Shown: positions 33,878-45,240 of the stretch, one piece after another | How the letters are laid out: each line of letters begins with the position of its first letter | Position numbering within the stretch: position 1 is the first letter of the stretch | Source: Cyathus striatus | Taxonomy: Eukaryota > Basidiomycota > Agaricomycetes > Agaricales > Nidulariaceae | NCBI GenBank assembly: GCA_025738555.1 | Contig: JAOVFP010000005.1 | Coordinates: 1,178,001-1,242,000 of the forward strand | Reading direction: 5' to 3' | Length of the DNA stretch: 64,000 nucleotides | Program-made: the position numbers and the translations under genes | The notes under the pieces: model-generated | Seen by the model: only the letters and a program-made list of their open reading frames with translations | Database searches by the model: none | What the model was told of the DNA's origin: nothing

Positions 33878-34174
33878 ATATGCGATGCAATTTGTTTTAT
33901 TACAATAAATGTATAATAAATACTAATAAAAGTCCGCACGGATTCCGAGGAAGTCTTTGTTACGGAATTCCACATAATCCGCACGGAATTTTCCATTCCA
34001 TATAAGTCTGTGCAGAATCTGTAAGAATTCCATACGGAATATTTCCTTCATTATAGTGATACCTCAGCCAATTCTCGACCTCCCAGATTCTGTACGGATT
34101 CTGCGTAATCCGCACGGATCTGTACGGATTCCATACGGATCCGTACAGAACGCCCGGGTAAGCGTAAAGAGCTC

Positions 34175-35239
34175 CTATAACCATGAAATTTGAAGGTAGC
34201 ATTGATCTTTTGGAAGTATTATTTAAACTAACTGGCATGTAGGGATTGCAATATATGTGTACTTTATTCTTCCCAACAAACAAAATCCAGGCATCGAAAC
34301 GTATTCAGCAGCCAACTTCAGTCAGGATTTTTCAACCACTGAGATACTTTATAACCAAATTGTTTTTAACAAAACCGATCTTCCAAATGGTACACATCAG
34401 CTGGTAGTATCTACTACTCTTGCTGACATGGGTGCTTTTGTTAATTTTGACTATGCTATATACATGTATGTTAAAATTGTTTTCACTGAAATTTTGTTTC
34501 TCATTTTTTTCACAGGCAAGTTACAGACGAAAGTGTCTTCACTGGTGTCTATTCCAGTGTCTCTTCATTTGCTGTTACTTCGGATACCCCTGTATATGGC
34601 TCCGGGTCTGGAATAGCGTTCACTACTGACGCTCTTGGTAGAACTCCGATCGGAGGGGCTACCAGTACAGGTAGCCCCACTGGATCAGACTCTCAAAACT
34701 CCGGCTCCTCCAAGTCCAGACATAAAACAGTTGCTATCATTGGAGCAACCATTGGAGGAATCGTACTTACTGGTGCAGCTACTGCCCTCATTGTCTGGCG
34801 AAGACCTTGTAAACAAAAAATCAATATTGGTGTACTTATCAGATCTAGATTTCCATGGAAAAAAGCACCAACTAGAGTGCACTCGCCGTTTCTTGAACTT
34901 GCTGCTTCCACAGACTACAATCACCGCCATACATCAAGCGAGACCATTGGTGTACCTGGCGAAGCACGTCGTTTATTTTCCAGATCGGGAACCGTTTTGA
35001 ATGATCTTACTGTTCTGGAACACGCTATTCAAGTTTTTCATAATTATTTCAAGAGGATAGTCCGTAGTGGTACAATAGAGTCCAGGCCGCGGCATGCTAG
35101 CGTCCACAAGGCCCGACTAAGGGCTAATGCTTCGACGGATGACAATGACAGGATCTCTAGGGCGAGAGAACAGATGCAGGCGATGCAAGCTCAGATCGAG
35201 CTCTTACAGCGGCAGCAGCAAAATACTAGAGTGGAATAA
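34175..35239 (+). pseudogene. secreted/membrane protein, copy 2 (5' truncated)
   Basis: Exon 1 is reduced to its last 21 bases (34175-34195) by the foldback edge. Exon 2 is 34243-34465 (223 nt, an in-frame 36-nt deletion relative to copy 4) and exon 3 is 34516-35239. The same two introns are conserved. The remaining frame is open: an S/T-rich stalk, the TM AIIGATIGGIVLTGAATALI, then a cytosolic tail ending in the coiled coil REQMQAMQAQIELLQRQQQ and a stop at 35239. Without signal peptide, start codon and promoter it is not expected to be expressed. Confidence 0.85.
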
Positions 35240-35715
35240 TCATAAAATGATTCTGCACCAGGCTATTCCCTGCTGAGATTTCAGCCGGCACTTGATGGAT
35301 ATGGAAGAAAGTTCTTATTTACACTTAAACCAAACACTGAAAATCATAACATTCCCTGTGATAATTTTTATTTGATTCTCATAATCTGCCAGTATGCACC
35401 CATCGAGCCATCTGTGCCGGTGTGTTGAGGCGAGGTCTAACCTCTTGTTTTGTGCCTTCCAAGATCCTTATATACGAATTATATACGTTTTTGTACGCTT
35501 TAGCACTGATGTGCGGTTTGTTGAAATTGTTATACTTGGAAGCTAGTAGAGGCTCGCAGGGGGGGTGCACAAAAACAAATTGAAACCGGGGGTCAGTTTT
35601 TTCTGCTAAGACCTATCCAAGACCCATCTTAAGACTATAGTGACCCTACCTACGGTGGTAACTAATTAACGTATTTGTATGTTGTGATTTTGGTTTTTAT
35701 TTTGAGGATAAATGC
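35240..35715. other. 3' flank of copy 2, gene-free
   Basis: GATAATTTTTATTTGATTCTCATAATCTGCCAGTATGCACCC-type sequence (about 35360) is also found after copy 4 (52985) and block E (54285), so it is a shared 3' UTR/flank. GGGGGTGCACAAAA at about 35564 resembles the 40600 element terminus, but no partner end was found. Confidence 0.5.
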
Positions 35716-36390
35716 CTAGCACGACTCAGACAAAGCTCGGAACGATTGCTGATTAAGTGTATTACGTAACTCATGTTCGTTGGTTTCAACTTTCAACAAC
35801 CCCTTGCTCAAGGCCTCACGCACACGGACCTCGAGCTCCACCGTCACATTGTCCACCGTCGCTTCGATTGCCAGGTCTCCAGCCGGATATCTCACCGCAT
35901 CACCACCGTTCACGAAGACACTGACGAGCACCTCAGGTGAAAATTTTTCACCTGAGGTGCTCGTCAGTGTCTTCGTGAACAAAATATCGAACGATATCCT
36001 CAATTTCTGCTTATCATGGCTTCTTAACGTTCGGGCCGTATTGCCTCACTGGAATAGCGAGAACTGTGTTGCCTGTCGGCTATGACTGAGGCCAGAATTA
36101 CGAGGACGAGACGGCGGTTGAATTTGGGATCGAGTTGGGATCGGGCTCGAGATCTTTTGAATGGTGCGCATAGTAACTTTAGTGCGCGTGGTAATGTATA
36201 CTTTCGTCTTATCAATAGATTCTAGACTACAGAACTTTAGAAGGGTTCACTTCCCTCACGTTGCACAACTCGTGCGTTCATGAACTGATAGATTTCAATT
36301 TAGGTACCAGCAGGTAAGGCTCTCCACCAGAAAGTGCTGCATCCCTCATTGGCGTTGTAAGCCGAAAAGCATAAACGATAAAGTTAAGAT
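35716..36390. other. block C, 5' part: duplicated segment
   Basis: Related to 49100-49270 (CACCGTC.CTTCGATTGC.AGGTC, CACCGCATCACCACCG) and to 50605-50700 (GTTCGGGCCGTAT.....TGTGTTGCCTGTCGGCTATGA). A minus-strand frame (36003-35716) reads smoothly (VSVFVNGGDAVRYPAGDLAI) and a matching reading exists in block D (VFVDGGDAMRLPGAGDLAIE), so a minus-strand gene remnant is possible. No family recognised. Confidence 0.4.
35908..35980. repeat. perfect 73-bp palindrome
   Basis: Arms of 36 bp (35908-35943 and 35945-35980) are exact reverse complements around a single T. Block D, at 49200-49240, has only the first arm and then ACATATCGAACGACC, so the second arm is an inverted copy added in block C. Confidence 0.97.
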
Positions 36391-37305
36391 TAGTGTTGCC
36401 GCGGCTCGGCTAAGTTCAGCTAGGCTCGGCTCTTCCTCGGCTCAGCTAATTTTGGCTTTATGAGCTGCGAAAAGCCGAAATTTACGGTTCAGCTCGGCTG
36501 GCTCGCGGCTAACTGACGGCTCAGATATAGATTTTTGCGTAATTTCTACAAATATTATGTTTATCACTCTGTGGATCTTTTTTTTAAAAAAAATAGCATA
36601 CAATCTTATAGTTACTGACTGAGCTGTGTTATTGCTACTGGTTTCTATTGATTCCTATAAGAAAAGAGGCACGTACAAATTACACAAGGTCTTGTCAACC
36701 GAGTGATGTGATGACATGCTTCCGTCACATTAGTGTCACACAGGTGTCACATATCACGAAGTGTGCGCACGCCACTGTCTCGTCAATTTAATAATTTATT
36801 TGGGATTTATCGAGAAGTTAGGTTCTAGTTAGCCTCAATGTACTCCCTAGCACTCAAGTACAGAGATATTGTGTTTATTATAATACAAGAAAATGTCTAT
36901 AAAATAAATTCGTATAATGTACATATAATATTTGTTCAGCTATATCAAATCAAGGGTTCTAGAGCCACAACAACAGCATGCTTTAAAGTTAAATTGTTTG
37001 TTTCGCAATAAAGAAATGATGTACTGTATTTTTTTCAAATGCAGTATTCTATAGGAGGCTTATAGAAGTCATTTATTTGACTTTTATTCTAAGACAGTTT
37101 ATGTTTACCCAGTATTATACCAAAATACATGTCAGTAAACCATACATTGAAAATATTGCTCGGCTCAGGGGCTCGAGCCTCAGCTAAGCCGGCTAGAGTG
37201 AGAGCCGCTCAAAATTTAGCCGCAGCAGATTTAGAGGCTCGGCTCAGCTAATTTTCGGCTGGCTTATCCGGCTAGCGGCTTTGAGCTGAGCCTGCGGCAA
37301 CACTA
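36391..37305. mobile_element. hAT-type MITE, GGCTCGGCT-rich
   Basis: Termini TAGTGTTGCCGCGGCTCGGC and the inverse of TAGTGTTGCCGCAGGCTCAG; exact 8-bp target duplication GTTAAGAT (36383-36390 and 37306-37313). Dense inverted CGGCT/AGCCG motifs occupy about 150 bp at each end and the centre is AT-rich without a frame. Fits a non-autonomous hAT element. Confidence 0.92.
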
Positions 37306-37313
37306 GTTAAGAT

Positions 37314-37840
37314 TGTCATGCATAGCTCTCAATGAAAATTTGTTTTCCTAGATTAATACCACTCAACATTAAACCTCAGTCGACGTGCCAATGTACTGGC
37401 TTGCATGCACCTTCTGTTGCCTCAGTCGTCCTCTACGGCCACTCCGGCCAGTAGACCTCTCTTTTCAGATTCTGTCACCGCCTTGCAAGCCTGAACATCA
37501 ATTTAATCTCACTATATTCGGAAATGGGAATTTTTCGATCGATGACCACCGCGCACGGGACGGACCTACTGAACATGGGGTGGGTCAACGTTTCAGTTTG
37601 GTCCTGGTATGTATCGCCCGCGTCTGCCCCCTCATTGAACAGATCCAAATAAGTACACGTAGGTACGCTTCTAATCGGCTACAGGATTTGCACCTGGTAA
37701 GTACTTGCAGAAATTCCACGTCCATTGTTCTAATTGCCTACTCCGCAGAACTTCCTGGGGCTTCACCTTCGAGGTTCTACCCCGGCCAAACGACTAAATA
37801 TACTTACAAGATGTTTGGTTGGAAGACGATGAGCGATGGG
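37314..37840 (+). other. duplicated upstream segment of copy 3
   Basis: Aligns with 50890-51440 and, less well, 15440-15845. It contains a 152-codon frame (37385-37843) of which IDDHRARDGPTEHGVGQRFSLV and CPLIEQI are conserved in block D's plus-strand reading. It may be a small conserved exon or simply duplicated promoter DNA. It ends at the hAT target duplication. Confidence 0.4.
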
Positions 37841-40577
37841 TAGTGTAGGTGGCAAAACCTCCCAGATCATTCGCCATTCGCCTGGCGCGGCGAAACCCTG
37901 GCGTGGGAACGCGGCGAAATATGGCGAGACTGGCGATGGAACAAAAATTAATTCAGCTATGAATGAGCGATGAATAGACATTAGACTACAAAATATGTAT
38001 TCTATTAGACACCCATTGAGCGGAGTAATGAATCAGCATCCCATACACCATTATCATTACCTATATCAGCTCCAGCAACCATATTTTGAAAGGTAGGTAG
38101 TTGTCCATCACGTATTCTGTCAATAAGAGAGATATCATAAACATCTCTTACTGGAATAGTAACACTCAGGCCATCACCAGTCTCTGCTGTGAAAGCAGAT
38201 TGCTCCAGTGCCGAAAACTCAGCATCAAGCTCCTCCATAGTAATGCCTTCAGGACCATCCAGATCAGTTCCTTCAAAGCCGGTTGCAAGAGGAACAGGAA
38301 TAGAGAAACTCTCTGTCAGAATGTCAGCACGGTCTGTATCAATACCCTTTGATGTAATGTGCATGTGTCCGTGACGACGACGAGGGTCCTTTCCTTCAGC
38401 AATGGCTGCCTCGTGTAATTGCCTATTGTAGTGGTTTCTGAGTGTTCCCAGTGAGCCCAAATGGGAAACTGTCAATCGCGATCTCTTCACGCTCTGGACT
38501 CCACCCAAATTGGAGAAGAAGCGTTCTACCTCTGCTGCATGTGGAACAATAGACATCATCTTTAGCGCGAAGACTTGAATTGGGTGAAAACCTATATTGA
38601 CCGATTTCCACCATGCTATTGCATCAGCCTTACCACCCGTAAATGGTGCTTCTTCATTTGCATAGGCTTGAATATCCTTCAGCAACTGCTCTGCATTTGT
38701 TCGAGCCCAACCCCATTTCTCTGCAATACGCAAAGCAATTCCAAATGCATCTCTAAGAGTTCTTGAGTGTACTGAGGAAGAAATAGCAAGTTTTCGGCAG
38801 AGTGGGTGGAGGAACAATGTTAGCCAGTGGAGGTCAGTGTTCATGGTATGAAAGTAGTGAGTAATTGTTCGTTTTGCATGTCGAAGAAAATCTTTATGTT
38901 CAAAATCTGCTTCCTTTAAGTTCATGATCTCCCGTTGTGCCCAAATCAGATGGATCATACAATCCGCCAGAGTTATGTCCCTGGACTCGGTATCACCAAT
39001 TAGATCAACAAGTGGCTTGCAGATCTTGATGAACTCTTCATTGAGTTGCCATCTGCCAACTTCCAACACGGATGCAATGACATCGCGTCTAATAGGTGAG
39101 AGCCCATTTATTGTCCGCTGGGCTTCATCATGAGTACACAGATCAGAAAGGACCTTCTTGTGTTCTTGAACACTGAGTGCTTGCAGAATCACTGCGTAGA
39201 ATCGAGACTCAGTATTCTTCTTCAGCCCACGCATAACCTTATTCTCCTTTGCGAGTTTATCCAGCTGACCTCCCCAGTAGTGTGACATATTGAAGAACGT
39301 CACAATTTTCGTATTCTTGGTAATTAGATCTTTTATCGTTGGATAGCATGCTACCTTCCCCATTATAGTATTCACACCATGCATGAAGCACGGCAATGGC
39401 TGAAATTTCTCGTAAGTTTAACCATTTATCTGTCGCAATTAAACTTACTTACTAATATGTGACTATGCTCAGTTGTCCATTTGCGGCGGAATGCCTGCAT
39501 TGTGGTGGGATTGTCTGTACACACCGCAACAATGTTCTGGACATCGACATTCTTCCATTGCATTGCCTCGTTTGCAACTGCAACAAGGTTATCTGCTGTT
39601 CCCCTCACTCCTGTAAGTTCCTTCAGTGCTAGTATAATTGGGAATTCTCCAACTTCTGATAGCAGGCAGCCATATACACTTCGTTTCATACTGTCCTCCC
39701 AACCATCCATCAAATAGGTCAAGTTCTTCCTATTTGCGAGCCTATTTATGTCATCCTGGTAGGCTCGTGCTTCTTCTGCCGGAAGATATGTCGTCGTGAG
39801 AACGAAACGCGAAGCAGGGGAATAGGATGGACGAATATTTCCCACCCATTTTCGGAAGAAATAGTTGTCGGCTTGGTTCAAAGGTATGTTACCATGAATA
39901 AACCATCTGTGTGATGTATTTAAAACGTGATTGGCACCTTCAGCAGGTATTTACTCACCTCAAGAGACGAGTGTTTGCTACAACTTGCTCCTCAGCAGTA
40001 AGGGCTCTGTCAACGAAGCTCCCCATTCCAGTAATAACCACTGCCTTTCCAGGTGCTGTCTTCTGCTTCTTCTTTGGTGGACCTGATGTCGTCCTGACAG
40101 CACTACTAGATCCCTCTCCATCAACCTCATCATCTGATATCTCCACAATAGCCCCCCCACCACGATCTATCAGCTGCAAGTTGGCTGCCTGCCGCTCTTC
40201 ATATCCAATCTTCTTGCACTCCCGTGCTAGATGTACGAGGCATCGATTGTCACGGTGAATTATGTCCATGGAGCAGTAGTTGCAGGTAACTGTCCATCGT
40301 TTAGTCCTTTCATTACGTTCCTTTTTGACAAAATGTGCATAGATTGCTGAATCCTCAGGTCTTCCACCCTTATTGCCAGCCATAGCAGTGATATTTTATG
40401 GCGCAACGCCCAGGAATGACTAGTACACTATTTTTTTTGTAATTACATAAGCTTATGATACGATTTGGTATCGCCAGGTATCGCCACCCTCTTTCACTCG
40501 AACCGTTTCGCCACCTGGCGATCGCCTGGTGGCGATACCTGGCGCGGCAAAACGGCGAGATATTGCCAACAACACTA
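37841..40577 (-). mobile_element. hAT transposon, complete, 8-bp target duplication
   Basis: Starts TAGTGTAGGTGGCAA and ends with the inverse of TAGTGTTGTTGGCAA. GCGATGGG flanks both ends (37833-37840 and 40578-40585). The paralogue at about 51430-51460 reads GACGATGAACGATGGGGTCT without interruption and is the empty site. Subterminal GGCGATCGCC/CGCCAGG motifs are at both ends. It carries one transposase gene with an intact spliced frame, and CpG sites are well preserved compared with the Helitrons. It may be recent and still capable of moving. Confidence 0.95.
38005..40383 (-). CDS. hAT transposase, 757 aa, intact
   Basis: Three exons on the minus strand: 40383-39959, 39906-39453 and 39399-38005. 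Introns of 52 and 53 bp have GTGAGT and GTAAGT donors, and the splice phases join without a stop. Exon 1 has a BED-type zinc finger (CNYC near 40290, later HLARECKK) and a basic KKKQK stretch likely for nuclear entry. Exon 2 has the DGWEDSMKRSVYG block of the RNase H-like core and VCTDNPTTMQAF. Exon 3 has the helical insertion and the C-terminal dimerisation region (WWKSVN, MSIVPHAAEVERFFSNLGG, KRSRLTVSHLGSL). Known role: cut-and-paste transposition of hAT elements. All domains are present and the gene fills its element. Confidence 0.92.
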
Positions 40578-40855
40578 GCGATGGGGTCTCGTCTTTAATT
40601 GGGGGTGCACAACGCTCTCACATGACTGGTGACGTGACGGTCACACCATGTGACCAAAAGTGTCACAAATCTTGACCCAGTTCTGTTCTTCGCATTTCCT
40701 GGGTGTTTCTTCATACTTTTCTTTGCTCTTTTCACTCCTACTTTAACTAATATTATGCTAGATGTGATAAATATATTATTTAAGTAGTGTAATATGTATA
40801 AAATCCTATATTCTCTTATAACTACTGGTTAAAACAAGGTGACAGCTGTGACAAC

Positions 40856-43800
40856 TTATATATATTCCCTTTCTTCACTCTCTTGAAGCAATTCTTCATT
40901 TAAAACTATCTCTTCTTTTTCATTTATAGCTATTTCCTCTTCTTCATTTACAGTTGTTTCCTCTTCTTCATTTAGCTGAATTTCCCAGCCATCTTCTTTC
41001 CCAATAAGATCTATTGCAAATTGTATTGCTGTTCTCATATCAGGTCTATTGGTGCTCTTAGGCATCTTCTTCATGTTAGATGCACCTGCAGCTTTAAAGG
41101 CCAAAAACTGATCTACTAGTTTTTGACCTTTCAGATCTTCAATAACTTTCTTATCCAGTATAAGTTTGACATTGGAAATATGCTGAGCCATTTCAGCACC
41201 TTTCTTATTTTTATCTGCCTCCTTAGTCTTAATTCTTTTTGTTTCTTCTTCATGGTGCTCAACTATTTCAAGTTTTCTTTTTCTCTCTTCACCTTTAGAT
41301 TCTCTTGCAAGCTGATGTAAAAATTTGTAATCTTCTGGCTCAGTAAATTTTGCACCCATAAATGCTTGAGTATTATTTTTAAAATACATGGCCTGTGCAT
41401 TAGCTTGAAGAAGTGACAATTGTGGTTGTCTTCTCATTAGAACTCTAAAAGCCCCAAGTGCACCTTCATTTTGATCATTAGTTGGAGGCATCCATGCTAG
41501 CTCTTTCTCCTCCACAGTTGCTTCATCTATGAGTCCTCCAGGAGCAAATTCAGATGTAAATCTTTTCCATGTTTTTGCTGCATCTTCAAAGTATGTATGT
41601 AATAGTGGCTTTAGATGTGGTAGCGCTGGTATTATCTTATGAATTGCTGCAATAACTTTTGGTGACTCCCATGGTTCTCCATCCATTGTTGCTGTTTCAT
41701 ATGTTACATTATTACCTATCAAAAAATCAGGGTCCTCTTTAAGTCTCTGCATGTGATCATAGATTTTTTTATGTAATGGACCAAGGTGAAGCATGTTCAA
41801 GTTTTTTTCTTCTGGTGCACGAATAATTCGCATATAAGGATGAGTAATAGCCTGAGCATATAAAGCTAATACAGCAAGTTCTGTTTTTGTTGCAGGGCAA
41901 TGAAGTGCCTTCCAAAAATTTTCTTCCATGTGATTAAGCTTTTTGTTATGTTTTTTCAGTCGAATATACTCCATAAAATTAATGAAGTGTGAATGATGAA
42001 CAATGAGTGCTGCTGCTGCATCACAGTGTGACTGGAATCGTGTATTTGATGTGTCAGGAAATGTAAAATCCTCATGAACATTTTTTGACCACCACCACTT
42101 AAATGTATCATGATGGCCCATCTTGTCACTTTTGTTATTTAATATGGTACCAGCTATCTGAGTCATTTTAATTGCTCCTCTACTTGACATTTTGAGTGCA
42201 TGTTCCTGTGTTGCATCCTCAATATCATTTTCTGATGTCATATCTTTCAAAACAGCAGCATTATCCTGATTAGCAAGTAATACTGGAGGCGTGACATTAT
42301 TTTCTTCCCACCATCTTGTTACTGCTGCATATCCACCCTTAACAGTATTCAAATCTTTATGACAACCACAGCCTGCCCAGATAAATAATCGAAATGTATG
42401 CCTCTCATCATCATCTAACAATTGATAAGCTTCATTACCAAGGTGAATTAAAAGTTTCTCCATCATATTTGCCCGTTGTTCAGCTTTTTCATATTCAGAT
42501 AACTCATTCCATTTTTCTTGACCACCCACACTGTCTATCATTTCTTGATTGGCTTTTAAAAATTCTGGGTGTAAATTTATATCTGAGTACTTATTAAGTT
42601 CTTCTTCCCCAAGAACTTGCTGAACAGCTTCTAATTTTTTCTCTTTAAGTAAGCTGGCATCCTTTTTCTCTTTGGCACAGTGATCACTATGCATCCCAGT
42701 TAACTTAATCAAGATGTCTATGAGCCGTAGAGTATTTCCCATTCGCTTTCCAAATGGACTTCTTCTATATATGTCTAAGATATTTTGTAGTATTTTTTCC
42801 CAGTCTTTAACTGATTGTTCACTACTACCATTCACAGCTGAATGTGTTCCAAAAGAGTGGGTAACACATATTTGTTCATTGTTATTACTATTATAATTTT
42901 CTGCCTTGAGATGGACATACCGTGAATTATAATGAATATTTCGATGCATTGTTCCATCCCCACTAAAAGTCATACCTACATGAGGTGACTATTTAATAAA
43001 TTGTGGTTATTAATATTTTGGAAAACTTACTTTCTGTATTTTGTAGTTCATGTGCAAGTTGAATTTGTGCTGCATAATAACCTTCTGTAATAATGTGTGA
43101 TACTGTGGTATGGCTGATATTACCAATAACCTTCACTCCAGCAGCTTCAAGAACTGCAGCTATTACTTTTCCAATATATGGTCTGCTACAGCCAGCTTTT
43201 ACAAGCAATCTTACAAGATTTCTAGTTTGTTCTGTGTAGACACCCTTATGAAGAAGTCTATGAATACTTCTCTCACTTATGGCCTTTTCTTTTGCCCTAA
43301 GTATAGCTTTTTGATGTCGCAGATTTGATCTGTTGCATTGATATTTAAGTTTACGAGCAAGAGTACGGCTCTCAGTAAGCTGTTCTCTAAGTGAAGCCCT
43401 CTGCTCCTGTGAATGTCTTAGATCTCTAGAGTATCTCTCCAGGCATTCTGATAATTCACTTCTGAGAGCATTGTTTTCTCTTTCTAGTGTAAGCAATGAT
43501 TTTATAGCCTTTTCAGCATTGCTTGAAATTTGTTTTACTTCCTTTGATTTTTTTGAATCTGCAGTTTGTAAGATATGTATATGTTCCTCCAGTACAGTTT
43601 TTCTTTTATCCCCTCTTTGATGTGCATGTCTCTCCACCCTTAATTTTTTATATAGTTCCTCAGATTTTAGTTGCTCTTTATTCAGTTCCTTGATCATTAA
43701 TTTAGAACCTTTTTCTTTCTCTTGAAGAAGATTCATCAAAGTAGAGTGATTTTTTTGATTAAGTCCTAGCTCATTTTGAAGTTCTACAATTCTAGCCTCC

Positions 43801-43969
43801 AGAGTTTTGATATGATCATCAGCACATATTATTGTTGCCTTTAAAGTTTCAGATGTCTCAGGAGTAGTTTCATGTGTTTCAGGAGCAGTCTCAGGAGGTT
43901 TAGAATAGAAGTTCTTGCAGCAGATAGAGAGTCCAGCCTAGCCTTTTGTGCAGCATTAAGTTTGGGCAT
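40856..43969 (-). CDS. candidate transposase with D / CxxH / E residues, agaricomycete family
   Basis: Exon 1 runs to 43031 and exon 2 is 42975-40856, joined across a 55-bp GTAAGT...TAG intron. The start is taken as the ATG at 43969. One frame change near 43915 remains, either an unrecognised small intron or a lesion. Exon 1 is a long coiled coil (about 43800-43350), then a basic region and a helical segment (RLLVKAGCSRPYIGKVIAA). In exon 2, counting from MTFSG, SGDGT gives D6, SDHCAKEK gives D97, AGCGCHKDLN gives C202-x2-H205 and NDQNEGALGAF gives E503. It ends in a Glu-rich tail. The order D, CxxH, E is like hAT-type RNase H transposases. I know similar proteins as abundant hypothetical proteins of mushrooms; the transposase role is inferred from this element's ends. 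Confidence 0.7.
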
Positions 43970-43979
43970 TGATATATGT

Positions 43980-45240
43980 ATGATCTTAGTGTAGCCTATA
44001 AAGTTGAGGAATCCTAAGACCTTGCTTTGAATAGCAATTGCTTTAGATTAGTTGGCCTCCAAAACCACACTATAATATTTTCCATACCAGTTTTGAGTAA
44101 TTGACCAATTTAGTAAGTCCTGAACACTTAGAGAGGATAGAAAGCTGAGTTGTTGAAATGTCCAGAAGAGATTGTGGTGATGATTGATCTTCCAAAATAG
44201 GTTCTGCTGGTGGCTGTGTCTTATGTGGTTGGTTTCAGAACTTGTTTCTCAAATAACTATCTGAGATCACATTATATTGCTATAATTTATAGAGCAAAAT
44301 TGCACTATTATATTGTGTAAATAATTTTATCTATACAGAATTTTATTAAAAGTCCTGTATGTATGGGAACCCATTGTTATACACACCCAAATTACATGTT
44401 ACAGTTGCTGAATCAAAAATCTAGCTTGATACGATTATTGGCACAAAAAAGTAGTGTAATTTCGCTCTATAAACCATAATCTTACGTTCGCTCCTTCAAA
44501 AGTTATTAAAGAATGAAAACCACAGCTATATAGATAATAGGCATTTGGATGTAAGTTTGGCCAATTAAACATTATTACATGCACAAAAACATATACAACC
44601 TATACAAATAATCTATTATAAACTGTACTTACTGTGTAGTTCATATATACATGATAATGCAATATTTGAGTTGAGCAATCGATCACATATGGTGTTGTTT
44701 GACTGTGGCTGTGCCTCTGAGCTATGGGAGCAAGAACTTATACCTTATAACTTTATGGAATCGCATCGTACATACATGATTTATAGAGCAATTTTGTACT
44801 ATTTATCGATGTGAATAATTGCTACTGACCAGAATTTTTATATCATGATTGTAAGTATGAGATAATGCACCAATACCTGCCATATTAATATGTTACAGCA
44901 CCTTAATTAAAAATCCGGTCAGTAGGAATTGTAGGCATCGTAAAATAGTGTAATTTTGCTCTATTATACATGTTCTGAAGTGTTCTCATTCAAAAGTTAT
45001 AAGAGGATGAAGTTTGAGTACCTAATTGATGTGATTTTTGGCAGGGGTTTGATACCTCCAGCAATATCCAGCACATTTTAACAAAAAAAAACTTCATACA
45101 ATCATAGATAATGTATTTTTATTACGACGTGACACAAAAGAGCTAGCTAAAATGTGTTGAGTGAGGAACGAGAGCAATGGGTCAGTAGAATTTGGGGGCA
45201 TGTGTGACAGATGTCACAGATCATGTGAGTCACACTTTGC
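43980..45240. other. 5' non-coding region of the 40600 element
   Basis: AT-rich, with two loosely similar halves: GTAGTGTAATTTCGCTCTATAAA near 44452 and ATAGTGTAATTTTGCTCTATTAT near 44945, each followed by a RTTATWARRGRATGAA-type run. The duplication spans about 490 bp. It could hold the promoter of the minus-strand gene. No ORF is supported. Confidence 0.5.

Larger units (their letters stand above)
31451..34174. mobile_element. large foldback element, 731-bp arms
   Basis: Outer ends are GAGCTCTTTACGCTTACCCG and its inverse. Arms 31451-32181 and 33444-34174 are reverse complements with a few substitutions and no net length change. Subterminal CTGTACGGATC-type motifs are repeated many times. 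Each arm carries a tRNA-like A and B box and a 16-bp CCTCTTTGCTCTTCCC run. The 1262-bp centre is GC-rich minisatellite. The right end abuts exon 1 of membrane-protein copy 2, whose 5' part is missing. No target duplication is visible, so the insertion was followed or accompanied by a deletion. The 57038-58486 element has the same termini and a 9-bp duplication, suggesting a Mutator-like group. Confidence 0.85.

Noticed and set aside
33801..33890. A functional tRNA gene
   Set aside because: The A and B boxes match, but the acceptor and T stems do not pair and the spacing leaves no normal anticodon arm; kept only as tRNA-derived Pol III boxes.
31441..34183. A 9-bp target duplication around the 31451 foldback
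   Set aside because: Left GAACACAGT and right CTATAACCA do not match; no duplication is claimed.
35560..35580. GGGGGTGCACAAAA as a terminus of the 40600-type element
   Set aside because: Only 11 bases match, and no partner end or flank duplication could be found nearby.
40856..43969. Calling the protein a KDZ (Kyakuja-Dileera-Zisupton) transposase
   Set aside because: The Cys-cluster domains and characteristic motifs I associate with fungal KDZ proteins are not visible; only a general D / CxxH / E resemblance holds.
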